Shown piece by piece: positions 25,458 through 34,029 of a stretch of 34,058 nucleotides of DNA (the first letter of the stretch is position 1; each line of letters starts with the position of its first letter). The DNA is taken from assembly GCA_047921075.1 (NCBI GenBank), contig JBLRWS010000027.1, forward strand, positions 1 through 34,058, given 5' to 3'. The DNA is from JBLRWS01 sp047921075 (GTDB taxonomy: Bacteria; Bacteroidota; Rhodothermia; Balneolales; Balneolaceae). The position numbers and the translations under genes were made by a program. A model generated the notes under the pieces. It searched no databases, was not told the origin of the DNA, and worked only from the letters and a program-made list of their open reading frames with translations.

Positions 25458-26377
25458 CACCACTGAACCTTGTCTTTATGGGCTCGCCCGATTTTGCCCT
25501 TCCGTCGCTGAAGGCGCTGCACGAATCTCCGCATACCATTCGGGCGGTGGTGAGCGGCAGCGATAAACGGCGGGGACGCAATCAGCCGCCCGTGCCTACA
25601 CCGGTTCGCGCGTATGCGCTGGAGCACGGCTTGCCCACCATTGAGGCGGATGACGTAAAGAGCGACGCCTTCCGGCAGCAGCTGGCCGAACTTGATGCGG
25701 ACCTGTTTGTAGTAGTAGCCTTTAAAATTTTGCCCGAGCCGGTCTTGAAGCTTCCAAAAAAGGGATCGGTGAATCTGCATGCCTCGTTGCTGCCCAAATA
25801 CCGGGGGGCAGCGCCCATCCATCACGCCATTATCAATGGAGAAACCGAAACCGGATGTACGGTATTTTTTCTTGAAAAAGAGGTCGATACCGGAGATGTG
25901 ATCGGAGTTGCCAAAGAACCCATCGGCCCGAACGACACAACCGGCGATCTCTACGAGCGCCTGAAGCTGTCTGGTGCGGAACTACTGCTGCACTGCGTAA
26001 ACGATATCGCTGCGGGCAGAGCATCCGCTCAGCCGCAACGGGATGAGCAGAGTACGGCGGCTCCAAAGCTATTTGCAGAAAACACCCGCATTTCCTTTCA
26101 TCAGCCCGCACAGGAAGTACATAATTTTATCCGTGGGTTATCGCCTTTTCCCGGGGCGTGGTGTACCTACAATGGAAAAAAGGCGACGTTTTATCGCTCG
26201 GTAGTCATTCAGGAATCGGATCTTGCACCCGGCGAGCCGGGAATTTCAAATGGTCGGCTGGCTATTGGATGCAGCACCGGCGCGGTTGGTATACTGGAAG
26301 TGCAACTGCCGGGAACCAAACGTCTTTCCGGTACCGATTTTGTGAATGGATTTGACCTGGATGGACGATTTGAGTAA
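25454..26377 (+). CDS. fmt: Methionyl-tRNA formyltransferase
   Basis: It formylates Met-tRNAfMet using 10-formyl-tetrahydrofolate. The 307-residue length is normal. The N-terminal catalytic domain has VFMGSPDFALP (7-17) and the signature NLHASLLPKYRGAAPI, with catalytic Asn107 and His109, completed by Asp145 in EVDTGDV. The C-terminal tRNA-binding domain starts at about 205 (ISFHQPAQEVHNFIRGLSPFPGA) and ends with LPGTKRLSGTDFVNG. The start overlaps the end of def in ATGA. It is probably the last gene of the HU-ruvX-def-fmt operon; 123 bases without a clear terminator follow. Confidence 0.95.
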   Translation: MTPLNLVFMGSPDFALPSLKALHESPHTIRAVVSGSDKRRGRNQPPVPTPVRAYALEHGLPTIEADDVKSDAFRQQLAELDADLFVVVAFKILPEPVLKLPKKGSVNLHASLLPKYRGAAPIHHAIINGETETGCTVFFLEKEVDTGDVIGVAKEPIGPNDTTGDLYERLKLSGAELLLHCVNDIAAGRASAQPQRDEQSTAAPKLFAENTRISFHQPAQEVHNFIRGLSPFPGAWCTYNGKKATFYRSVVIQESDLAPGEPGISNGRLAIGCSTGAVGILEVQLPGTKRLSGTDFVNGFDLDGRFE

Positions 26378-26500
26378 GAGATCTTACAAAACCAAAAAAC
26401 ATCCGGGCGGGCTGTTGATTTAAATCGAGATATTTGAGATATACCACTCACAAAATCAGGGTGTGCAAAACCCGCTTTAATTATCATAAAACACGATTTC

Positions 26501-27193
26501 ATGGAGATGTCCCCGCTAATACAAGCTGCCCGCGATGGAAATCTGGAACAGGTTGCTGCACTAATTTCCGACAATGCGGATGTGAATGAGCTGCATAAAA
26601 ACGGAGCGTCTGCCCTAATCTATGCTGCAGAAAACGGCCATCTGGATGTGGTAAGCCATCTGATTGAGAATGGTGCCGATCCGACCGTAACCACCAAAAT
26701 GGGGGGTACGGCGCTGAATCGTGCCGCCGAAAACGGGTATATTGACGTGATGCGACATCTGCTGAAAAAGGGGACGCCGGTTGGCGATCTTGCCCTCATT
26801 GTAGCCTCACGAGAGGGCCATCTTGATGCGGTAAAGCTGCTGATCGAGAGTGGAGCCGATGTCAATGCACAGCAGCGATGGGGACAAACAGCCATCATGC
26901 TTGCCTCGCGCGAAGGGCACTCTTCGGTGGTGAAATTTTTGCTCGAAAACGGAGCCAATGTGCGCCTGAAGGATAAAAATGGTGATACGGCTCTGAACAT
27001 TGCCAACGATAACGATAACCTCGATATCGCCATGCAGCTGAAACGCGCCGGTGCAAAAGCGGTGGTGAAAAAAGCCCCACAGCCATCGGTGCCTGACGAA
27101 GACGATGATGCCGATGATGCATCCGATGTGGAAGATTTGATTGGTGATGACGATGAAGATATACCGGATGATGTAGAGGTAGACGATGAATAG
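26501..27193 (+). CDS. Ankyrin-repeat protein with acidic tail
   Basis: The 230-residue protein has no signal peptide and no membrane segment. It is made of about six ankyrin repeats between residues 2 and 187, with cores such as ALIYAAENGHLDVVSHLIENGAD and AIMLASREGHSSVVKFLLENGAN. The fourth repeat is short, missing its first turn. After a basic joint (KAVVKKAPQ) come some 32 residues, mostly Asp and Glu, to the end (199-230). Such proteins bind partner proteins; the acidic tail might hold a basic partner or mimic DNA. An in-frame ATG two codons on is an alternative start. The partner is unknown. It stands alone between fmt and gap. Confidence 0.85.
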   Translation: MEMSPLIQAARDGNLEQVAALISDNADVNELHKNGASALIYAAENGHLDVVSHLIENGADPTVTTKMGGTALNRAAENGYIDVMRHLLKKGTPVGDLALIVASREGHLDAVKLLIESGADVNAQQRWGQTAIMLASREGHSSVVKFLLENGANVRLKDKNGDTALNIANDNDNLDIAMQLKRAGAKAVVKKAPQPSVPDEDDDADDASDVEDLIGDDDEDIPDDVEVDDE

Positions 27194-27247
27194 TGGCCGT
27201 CCCGGCGGGGTAAACACGTTCGGCCGCCACCTCCATCTATAGATTCC

Positions 27248-27264
27248 CTGTTTTGTAAAAACAG
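27248..27264 (+). terminator. Hairpin after the ankyrin gene, no T-run
   Basis: CTGTTTT (27248-27254) and AAAACAG (27258-27264) form a 7-bp stem around GTA, with a possible two-pair extension past a bulged base (CC 27246-27247 with GG 27266-27267). No T-run follows, so it is a weak terminator candidate. Confidence 0.25.
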
Positions 27265-27301
27265 AGGGGATCCAACCAAACCGCCGCGATTTTTGTACTT
27301 G

Positions 27302-27315
27302 CGGAAGCGCTTCCG
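27302..27315. promoter_or_regulatory. 14-bp perfect palindrome upstream of gap, LacI-family operator-like
   Basis: CGGAAGCGCTTCCG is its own reverse complement. The AAGCGCTT core with central CG is typical of LacI/GalR-family operators. It lies 107 bases before the GAPDH start, 35 bases before a TATAAT (27351-27356) and 60 bases before TTACTTTG (27376-27383), a 7-of-8 match to the Bacteroidota -7 box. It is a likely site for sugar-dependent control of gap. Confidence 0.55.
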
Positions 27316-27422
27316 ATTAAAATCGCCCGTAAGATGTCAAAAACGGCATTTATAATGGATAGAGAGCGCAAAAACCGTTACTTTGAGATGATAAAAATAA
27401 TGTAAACCTAACATCAACATTC

Positions 27423-28421
27423 ATGGCTAAAATTAAAGTAGGAATCAATGGATTTGGACGCATCGGCCGCCTGGTAATGCGATCCATATTGGAACACCAA
27501 AGTGATACGATTGAGGTGGTTGGAATCAATGACCTGACCGATGCCAAGACGCTGGCTCATCTGTTTAAGTACGATTCCGTGCAGGGTAAGTTTAAGGGAG
27601 AGGTAAAAGCCGACGGAACCGATCTGGTGATCAATGGAAAGAAAATTGGCGTTACTGCTGAACGCGATCCCGCAAACCTGAAATGGGGCGAGCGCGGAGC
27701 CGAAGTTATTGTTGAATCGACGGGAATTTTTCGGGATGACAAGTCGTGCCAGAAGCATATCGATGCCGGTGCCAAAAAGGTAATCATCTCTGCCCCGGGC
27801 AGCGGCAATGTGCAAACCATTGTACTGGGCGTTAACGATTCTGAAATAGATAAGAGCAAAACGATCTATTCCAACGCCAGCTGTACAACGAACTGCCTTG
27901 CGCCTATGGTGAAAGTACTGGACGAAGCCTACGGTGTTGAAAAAGGATTTATGACCACCATCCACGCTTACACAGGCGATCAGGCACTGGTTGACGGCCC
28001 GCACAAAGATCTGCGACGTGCCCGTGCAGCTGCTGTGAATATTGTACCCACTACCACCGGAGCTGCTGCTGCGGTAGGCCTGGTACTTCCTCATCTGGAT
28101 GGCAAGCTGGACGGTGGTGCTGTACGCGTACCGGTACCAACCGGTTCATTGACCGACTTTACCGCAGTTGTAAAGAAAGAGACCACCGAAAAAGATGTGC
28201 TCGCTCAGTTTAAAAAAGCAGCTGAAGGATCTTTGAAGGGTATTTTGGAGTACAGCGAAGAAGAGCTGGTATCCACCGATATTATCGGTAATACGCACTC
28301 CTGTATTTTTGACAGCGGCACCATCAAGGTAGATGGTAATCTGGTGAAAGTAATCGGCTGGTACGACAACGAAGCCGGCTACTCTGCCCGCACAGCCGAA
28401 CTGATTACACGCATTGTATAA
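27423..28421 (+). CDS. gap: Glyceraldehyde-3-phosphate dehydrogenase, type I
   Basis: It oxidises glyceraldehyde 3-phosphate to 1,3-bisphosphoglycerate with NAD in glycolysis, or the reverse in gluconeogenesis. The 332-residue length is normal. The N-terminus IKVGINGFGRIGR binds the dinucleotide, and Asp37 in INDLTD favours NAD over NADP. The active site SNASCTTNCLAP contains Cys154, and His181 is in TTIHAYTGDQ. DLRRARAAAVNIVPTTTGAA and WYDNEAGYS are the usual substrate and C-terminal motifs. Codon use is more biased than its neighbours', as expected for a highly expressed gene. A palindromic operator candidate lies upstream and a strong terminator downstream, so it is a single-gene transcript. 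Confidence 0.96.
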   Translation: MAKIKVGINGFGRIGRLVMRSILEHQSDTIEVVGINDLTDAKTLAHLFKYDSVQGKFKGEVKADGTDLVINGKKIGVTAERDPANLKWGERGAEVIVESTGIFRDDKSCQKHIDAGAKKVIISAPGSGNVQTIVLGVNDSEIDKSKTIYSNASCTTNCLAPMVKVLDEAYGVEKGFMTTIHAYTGDQALVDGPHKDLRRARAAAVNIVPTTTGAAAAVGLVLPHLDGKLDGGAVRVPVPTGSLTDFTAVVKKETTEKDVLAQFKKAAEGSLKGILEYSEEELVSTDIIGNTHSCIFDSGTIKVDGNLVKVIGWYDNEAGYSARTAELITRIV

Positions 28422-28459
28422 TCTGACGATTGCTGCCTCAAGGCGGTAAAAGAACGTCT

Positions 28460-28496
28460 AAAACCCGCCCGGATCTATCCGGAGCGGGTTTTTTTT
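28460..28496 (+). terminator. Rho-independent terminator of gap
   Basis: AAACCCGC (28461-28468) pairs with GCGGGTTT (28484-28491), and GGAT with ATCC inside, forming a G/C-rich hairpin followed by eight T residues. It lies about 40 bases after the gap stop codon and is the clearest terminator in the window. Confidence 0.88.
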
Positions 28497-28621
28497 ATGT
28501 GGATGATTCCCGATCCGGTGCCATCGTCTTTTTTTGAGTCGGCCAACTCACGCCGAATTTGTATATTAAACCACCGCGCTGCCAATACGAAAAAACCAAA
28601 CCTTGAAGAGATCTGCTTCAC

Positions 28622-30502
28622 ATGTTGCGTAAAATTACACTGCTACCCATACTCTCTGTTCTGTTTTTCATCTCTGCTTCCTGGGCACAGCCGATCACCA
28701 TCGACCGGGTAGAACCTGAAAACTGGTGGGTGGGTTTTAACGAACCCGATGTTCAGCTGCTCATTTACGGCGACAATATTCAATCGGCGAAGCCGGCGGT
28801 AGAGTATCCCGGTGTAACCCTCGAGCGAACCACGCTGGTGCAAAATCCGAACTACCAGTTTCTTACGCTGCGCATACACGACGAAGCGCAACCCGGTACC
28901 GTGGAGCTACGCTTTACAAGAGATGGGCACACCACAACGTACAACTACGAATTGCGCGAACGCAGCGATGATCCGAACCGGAATCAGGGTTTTGACTCGT
29001 CGGATCTGATCTACCTGCTGATGCCCGACCGCTTTGCCAACGGAAATCCCGATATCGACGAGATACCCGGCATGCTGGAAGGGGTGGACCGCAGCAACCC
29101 TAATGCGCGTCACGGGGGCGACATCCGCGGCATCATCAACAACCTCGATTACATCAAAGAGCTGGGAATGACCGCCGTCTGGTTCACACCCATTCTGGAG
29201 AACGACATGCCGCCCGCATACGGAGCCTATCACGGCTATGCGGCCACCGATATGTACCGGGTAGATCGCCGCTTTGGCACCAATGAGGAATACTTGGAGC
29301 TGGTTGATAAAGCACACGATATGGGGATGAAGGTGATCATGGATATGATTCACAACCACGTGGGCACGCACCACTGGTTTATTCAGGACCTGCCTACCGA
29401 CGACTGGGTTCATCCGCTTGAGGAGTATGGCACCACTAATTTTCGCACCTCCACGGTGATGGATCCGTACGCATCGGAGTATGATTTCAACTCTACGGTA
29501 AAAGGCTGGTTTGTGGTAGATATGCCCGACCTCGATCAGCGCAACGAACTGGTGGCCACGTATCTGATTCAGAATACCCTCTGGTGGATCGAATATTCCG
29601 GAATTGACGGCATTCGGATGGATACCCATCCCTATCCATACAAGGATTATATGGCCGAATGGGCACGCCGCGTGTTGGATGAGTTTCCCACATTCAACAT
29701 TGTGGGCGAAGCGTGGATGCCCAACACACCAACCACGGCGTATTGGCAAACCGGCTTCCCAAGTTTTGATGGATATGAAAGCTACCTGCCGAGTGTGACC
29801 GACTTTCCGCTCTATGGATCGCTTACCGCCGGCCTGAATGAATCGCCCGGATGGGATACCGGTATTAGCCGTCTATACTTCACGCTGAGCCAGGATTTTC
29901 TGTTTCCGAACCCCAACGATCTGGTCATCTTTCCCGGTAACCACGACCTGGACCGGATTTTTACCGTGATGGGAGAGGACGTTGACAGATACAAACTGGC
30001 GTTGAGCTTTATCCTTACCACGCGGGGAATTCCGCAGCTCTACTACGGAGATGAAATACTCATGACCGGCGGTGGGCCCGACGGGTTGAAACGGAAAGAT
30101 TTTCCCGGCGGCTGGGCGGGCGATCCGGTCAATGCGTTTACCCACGAAGGACGCGTTCAATTGGGTGATCAGACCGGTTTTCCCGTTGTGGAGGCGCACG
30201 ATTTTCTAACGCGGGTAGCCACATGGCGGCAAGATAAAGAGGTGATTCACACCGGCCAGCTGACACACTTTATTCCCGAGGATAACGTGTACGTCTATTT
30301 TCGCCACAACGACGAGGAGACCGTCATGGTGGTGCTGAACGGCCAGAACGAAGACCGAAACCTGAATCTGAGTCGGTTCACTGAGCTTCTGGATGGGTAC
30401 AGTGCCGCGTTTGATGTGGTTGGAAACCGTACGCTTCGACTTGGAGAGACGATGTCCATCGCGCCGCGCCAGGCGATGATACTGGAGCTGCGCAGCGAAT
30501 GA
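28622..30502 (+). CDS. Secreted GH13 alpha-amylase/neopullulanase (cyclomaltodextrinase-like)
   Basis: The 626-residue protein has a signal peptide with likely cleavage after SWA at residue 22 and no lipobox Cys, so it is periplasmic or secreted. Residues 25-120 are the Cyc-maltodext N-terminal domain (ITIDRVEPENWWVGF). The GH13 barrel follows, with DLIYLLMPDRFANG, nucleophile Asp334 (GIRMDTHPY), acid/base Glu363 (IVGEAWM) and Asp442 (FPGNHDLDR). A C-terminal beta domain (about 535-626) ends the protein. This layout matches SusA-like neopullulanases of Bacteroidota, which cut alpha-1,4 links in maltodextrins, cyclodextrins or pullulan. No SusC/SusD pair or sugar regulator is adjacent. Its substrate needs testing; the family is clear. 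Confidence 0.9.
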   Translation: MLRKITLLPILSVLFFISASWAQPITIDRVEPENWWVGFNEPDVQLLIYGDNIQSAKPAVEYPGVTLERTTLVQNPNYQFLTLRIHDEAQPGTVELRFTRDGHTTTYNYELRERSDDPNRNQGFDSSDLIYLLMPDRFANGNPDIDEIPGMLEGVDRSNPNARHGGDIRGIINNLDYIKELGMTAVWFTPILENDMPPAYGAYHGYAATDMYRVDRRFGTNEEYLELVDKAHDMGMKVIMDMIHNHVGTHHWFIQDLPTDDWVHPLEEYGTTNFRTSTVMDPYASEYDFNSTVKGWFVVDMPDLDQRNELVATYLIQNTLWWIEYSGIDGIRMDTHPYPYKDYMAEWARRVLDEFPTFNIVGEAWMPNTPTTAYWQTGFPSFDGYESYLPSVTDFPLYGSLTAGLNESPGWDTGISRLYFTLSQDFLFPNPNDLVIFPGNHDLDRIFTVMGEDVDRYKLALSFILTTRGIPQLYYGDEILMTGGGPDGLKRKDFPGGWAGDPVNAFTHEGRVQLGDQTGFPVVEAHDFLTRVATWRQDKEVIHTGQLTHFIPEDNVYVYFRHNDEETVMVVLNGQNEDRNLNLSRFTELLDGYSAAFDVVGNRTLRLGETMSIAPRQAMILELRSE

Positions 30503-30509
30503 TTGTTGG

Positions 30510-30530
30510 TATCGGGGAATAACCCGGATA
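30510..30530. terminator. Hairpin between convergent amylase and metZ genes
   Basis: TATCGGGG and CCCGGATA-type arms form an interrupted stem (4 + 3 pairs around one mismatch) in the 37 bases between two convergent genes. No T-run is present on either strand, so it is only a weak bidirectional terminator candidate. Confidence 0.25.
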
Positions 30531-30539
30531 GGTGGATGG

Positions 30540-31715
30540 CTACGGCCGCAGCGCCTGTTCTACATCACGAATGATATCGTCATGATGTTCCAGGCCAACG
30601 GCGATGCGAATCAGTCCGGGGGTAATCCCCACAGCCAATCGCTCCTCTTCCGTAAGCTTGGAATGGGTTGTGGACGCCGGATGAGTGACGATGGTTCGGG
30701 TGTCGCCCAGATTTGCCGAGCGGGAGAGCATGACAATGCGATCGATAAAGGATTTGGCCTGCTCAAATCCGCCTTCTATTTCGAAGCAGACCACACCACC
30801 GCCCCGCTTCATCTGCCGCCGGGCGAGGTCCACCTGCGGGTGATCAGGATGGTGCGGATATTTCACAAAGGAGACGTTCGTCTGCCCGGAAAGGAATTCT
30901 GACAGCTTTTCGGCATTGTCGCAGTGGCGCTCCATCCGCACAGGCAGAGTCTCCAGGCTTTTGCTAAACAGCCACGCATTAAAGGGTGAGAGCGCCGGGC
31001 CGGTGTGCCGGGTAAAAAACTGAATCTCGTCAATGTATGGTTGGCTTCCAACAATGATGCCGCCAATAGCGCGGCCCTGCCCGTCGATGAATTTGGTGGC
31101 GGAGTGCTGAACCAGATCGGCGCCATAGGCAATGGGCCGCTGCAGGTACGGGGTGGCAAAGCAGTTATCCACCACAAAAATGAGCTCGTGTTTTTTGGCG
31201 AAGTTTCCGGCCCACTCAAGGTCGATGATATCGAGGCCGGGATTGGAGGGGGTTTCCAGAAAAAGCAGTTTGGTGTTGTCCTGTACCAGAGCGTCCCACG
31301 ATTCCGTATCGGTGGTATCCCCATAAGTGAACGTGATGCCCCAACGCGGCAGCAGCTGGCTGAGAATTTGATGCGACGAGCCGAACAGCGATCGGGATGC
31401 CAGAATGTGATCGCCCTGCTTTAATAACCCGGCCAGGCAGCCAAACACCCCGGCCATACCCGATGCCGTTGCGATGCCCGCTTCTGCACCTTCCAGAAGA
31501 CACATCTTCTTTACAAATTCATCCGTGTTGGGATTGGAGTATCGGCTGTAGACATTGCCTTCCAGCTCATTGGCAAACAGCGCCCGTGCCTGCTCGGCCG
31601 ACTCGAACGTAAAACTGGACGTCATGTAGAGAGGAGTGGAGTGCTCCCGCTCGCCGGTTGTCGGTGTCTGTGTGCGAATAGCGTCTGTTTCGAAAGCGTT
31701 CTTTTTCTGGGTCAT
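30540..31715 (-). CDS. metZ: O-succinylhomoserine sulfhydrylase
   Basis: This is a Cys/Met metabolism PLP enzyme, 391 residues, predicted to make homocysteine from O-succinylhomoserine and sulfide in methionine synthesis. EHSTPLYMTSSFTF (24-37) and GNVYSRYSNPN (53-63) begin the fold; ATASGMAGV is near 82-90; the Schiff-base Lys208 is in SATKFIDGQGR; and GPALSPFNAW follows. The SATKFIDGQGR and GPALSPFNAW forms are typical of MetZ rather than of cystathionine gamma-synthase or lyases. Methionine gamma-lyase is a less likely alternative. It lies 41 bases downstream of the OsmC gene on the same strand, probably in one transcript. No metX or metA homologue is in the window. Confidence 0.85.
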   Translation of the reverse strand: MTQKKNAFETDAIRTQTPTTGEREHSTPLYMTSSFTFESAEQARALFANELEGNVYSRYSNPNTDEFVKKMCLLEGAEAGIATASGMAGVFGCLAGLLKQGDHILASRSLFGSSHQILSQLLPRWGITFTYGDTTDTESWDALVQDNTKLLFLETPSNPGLDIIDLEWAGNFAKKHELIFVVDNCFATPYLQRPIAYGADLVQHSATKFIDGQGRAIGGIIVGSQPYIDEIQFFTRHTGPALSPFNAWLFSKSLETLPVRMERHCDNAEKLSEFLSGQTNVSFVKYPHHPDHPQVDLARRQMKRGGGVVCFEIEGGFEQAKSFIDRIVMLSRSANLGDTRTIVTHPASTTHSKLTEEERLAVGITPGLIRIAVGLEHHDDIIRDVEQALRP

Positions 31716-31756
31716 AAGAGGGTCGGCTGGTTAACGTGTACTGTCAGGAGCAATCC

Positions 31757-32176
31757 TCACTCGGAGATTTCAAAACTGCTGGTTATCGTGGCGGTCTTCT
31801 CCAGGGTTTTCGATACAGAACAGTATTTGGTGAGTGAGAGGTCGATCGCGCGCTCCACTTTTTTCCGGTCGAGATGCGCCCCCGTCAGTTTAAAATGGAT
31901 GTGAATCGACGAAAACTCGGTGTATGTACCTTTGGATACCCGCTCACCGGTTAGCTCTATTTCGAGGGAGTCGGGGTTTTGCTGCTGTTTTTTCAGAATG
32001 CCTACCACATCAATGGCAGAGCATCCGCCGGCTGCGGCGAGCAGCATCTGCATCGGCCGAAACCCGCCATTTATACCGCCAATTTCATCGGTACCATCCA
32101 TCTGCAGCGAAACGCCGTCTTCATTGGTGGCTTGCATGTGCACAGCGTCATTTAGTCGCTCTATGGTAATCTTCAT
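31757..32176 (-). CDS. OsmC/YhfA-family protein
   Basis: The 139-residue protein is a small OsmC-fold thiol protein. RPMQMLLAAAGGCSAIDVV contains the first conserved Cys (Cys52), and LTKYCSVSKTLEKTA the second (Cys119). In OsmC/Ohr proteins the two cysteines, from swapped subunits, reduce organic peroxides; the YhfA-like branch seen here (IHIHFKLTG) is less studied. It lacks the longer N-terminal strand region of Ohr. It is the upstream gene of a minus-strand pair with metZ, which may link it to sulfur metabolism, though this is only suggested by order. It is divergent from the AbgT-family gene. Confidence 0.88.
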   Translation of the reverse strand: MKITIERLNDAVHMQATNEDGVSLQMDGTDEIGGINGGFRPMQMLLAAAGGCSAIDVVGILKKQQQNPDSLEIELTGERVSKGTYTEFSSIHIHFKLTGAHLDRKKVERAIDLSLTKYCSVSKTLEKTATITSSFEISE

Positions 32177-32270
32177 AAGGAAATGTATGGATTTGGGTTA
32201 CACGAGCCGTAAAATAAGAAATTGAGAAGAGAAGAGGGCATGCCGGAGCCATCTGAAAGAAAACAGCCCG

Positions 32271-33959
32271 ATGGTTTTCTCTCTTGCAAACAACCATGAA
32301 AACCGTATTTTCAAAAATCGCAATAACCGGAACTTAAATTCATTTCCAGTGGCAGAGGATTCAACGACCAAAGCGGCTCCGCCCGATCCCGATAAAACAC
32401 CCTCCTCTCAAGGACGCGGAACGCTCTTCGACAAGTTTCTGAATGTAATTGAAAATTTAGGCAACAAGCTGCCCGACCCGGCCATGCTGTTTTTTATACT
32501 GATGGCGATTGTGTGGGTGCTCTCGGCGCTGCTTTCGCCCATCGATTTTGGCGAAGTCCATCCGCGCACGGGCGACGAGCTGGCGGTACAGAATATGCTT
32601 ACGGGCGAAAATCTGGCTGATTTTCTCGCCAACATGATCAATACCTTTGTGCTGTTTGCCCCGCTTGGTATTGTACTGGTGGCGATGCTTGGTGTGGGTG
32701 TAGCCGAGCACTCCGGCTGGATTGATGCCGGACTGAAGAAGCTGCTCGGGTTCACCCCGAAATCTATGCTCACCCCCATGCTCATTCTTATCGCGATTGT
32801 TAGCCACACGGCGGCCGATGCCGGCTATGTACTGGTGATACCGCTCGGGGGAGTAATTTTTTACGCAGCCGGCCGCCATCCGCTGGCCGGAATTGCCGCA
32901 GCTTTTGCAGGGGTGAGTGGCGGTTTTTCAGCCAATTTTGTGCCCTCGGCCATCGATCCGCTATTGATGAGTTTTACCCTTGAAGCAGGCCGGATTCTGG
33001 ATCCGACTCTGGAGCTGAATCCACTGAACAACATCTACTTTACGGCTGCATCCAGCATGTTAATTGTGTTGGTAGGGTGGTACATCACCGACAAAATTGT
33101 AGAGCCGCGGCTAAGCGGAATTGAGGTGGATGGCAATGAAGATGAAATGCCGAAAATGGAAGAAGTTACCGCGAGAGAAAGCCGGGCATTCTGGCTTGGA
33201 TTTAGTGCCATGATCGCGGGCCTTGTGGGGTTGTTTGTATGGGCATGGCCGGAAGGGTCTGCCTTGCGCGATCCCAACTGGGACAATCCGGAGGTGAGTT
33301 CTCTGTTTTCCTTTCAGGCTCCGCTGATGCAGGCCATTGTGCCGCTCATCTTTATTTTGCTGCTTATTCCCGGCCTTGTGTACGGTTACGCCTCGGGCCG
33401 ATACAAAAGCTCGAAAGATATGATTCAGAACATGACCAAGGCGATGGAAAGCATGGGCTATTATGTGGTGATGGCCTTTTTCTGTGCGCTTTTTATTGAT
33501 GCATTTGCCAAATCGAATATTGGGCTGCTGGTAGCCATTAAGGGCGCGAACTTTCTGGAGGCGCTGGCACTGCCGGGCCAGATTACCATTGTGGGTATCA
33601 TATTCCTGAGCGCTTTTGTGAACCTGCTGGTCGGTTCGGCATCCGCAAAATGGGCACTGATCGCCCCGATTTTTGTGCCGATGCTCATGCAGCTCGGCAT
33701 CTCGCCCGACCTTACACAAGCGGCCTACCGGGTCGGTGATTCGGTATCGAACATTATTACGCCGTTGCTGCCCTACTTTCCGCTGGTAGTTGTGTTCTGT
33801 CAGCGGTATGTAAAAAATACCGGAATTGGAACGCTCATCTCTATGATGTTGCCGTACTCCATCATTTTTCTGATTGTCTGGACCCTCTTCCTTCTGGGTT
33901 ACTGGGCGCTCGGCATTCCGCTCAGTTTCGAAGCGAATTACATATACCCTGCGCCGTAA
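32271..33959 (+). CDS. AbgT-family transporter
   Basis: The protein has up to 562 residues and about 11-13 membrane segments. The entry LFDKFLNVIENLGNKLPDPAMLFF is the standard start of the AbgT core, and LVAMLGVGVAEHSGW, SHTAADAGYVLVIPLGG, GGFSANFVPSAIDPLL and LLVGSASAKWALIAPIFVPM are family signatures. E. coli AbgT takes up p-aminobenzoyl-glutamate; other members export sulfonamides or antimetabolites using the proton gradient. A charged loop (about 280-305) splits the protein. The first 26 residues are Asn-rich and unlike the family, so the GTG at 32349 may be the true start. No abgA/abgB peptidase genes are adjacent, so the substrate is open. Confidence 0.88.
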   Translation: MVFSLANNHENRIFKNRNNRNLNSFPVAEDSTTKAAPPDPDKTPSSQGRGTLFDKFLNVIENLGNKLPDPAMLFFILMAIVWVLSALLSPIDFGEVHPRTGDELAVQNMLTGENLADFLANMINTFVLFAPLGIVLVAMLGVGVAEHSGWIDAGLKKLLGFTPKSMLTPMLILIAIVSHTAADAGYVLVIPLGGVIFYAAGRHPLAGIAAAFAGVSGGFSANFVPSAIDPLLMSFTLEAGRILDPTLELNPLNNIYFTAASSMLIVLVGWYITDKIVEPRLSGIEVDGNEDEMPKMEEVTARESRAFWLGFSAMIAGLVGLFVWAWPEGSALRDPNWDNPEVSSLFSFQAPLMQAIVPLIFILLLIPGLVYGYASGRYKSSKDMIQNMTKAMESMGYYVVMAFFCALFIDAFAKSNIGLLVAIKGANFLEALALPGQITIVGIIFLSAFVNLLVGSASAKWALIAPIFVPMLMQLGISPDLTQAAYRVGDSVSNIITPLLPYFPLVVVFCQRYVKNTGIGTLISMMLPYSIIFLIVWTLFLLGYWALGIPLSFEANYIYPAP

Positions 33960-33967
33960 AGGGAGCT

Positions 33968-34029
33968 GGCTGAGGTGGTTGGTAAAACAGAGCCATGGAG
34001 GCATGACCTGTGTGCCACCTCGTTCAGCC
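33968..34029. repeat. Imperfect inverted repeat after the AbgT-family gene
   Basis: GGCTGAGGTGG (33968-33978) is complementary to CCACCTCGTTCAGCC (34015-34029) apart from a 4-base bulge, with about 36 bases between the arms. It could be a transcript-end structure or part of a repeat continuing past the window. No T-run is visible. Confidence 0.35.

Noticed and set aside
26417..26426. GATTTAAATC palindrome after fmt
   Set aside because: A 10-base A/T-rich palindrome in an A/T-rich gap, with no supporting promoter spacing or second copy.
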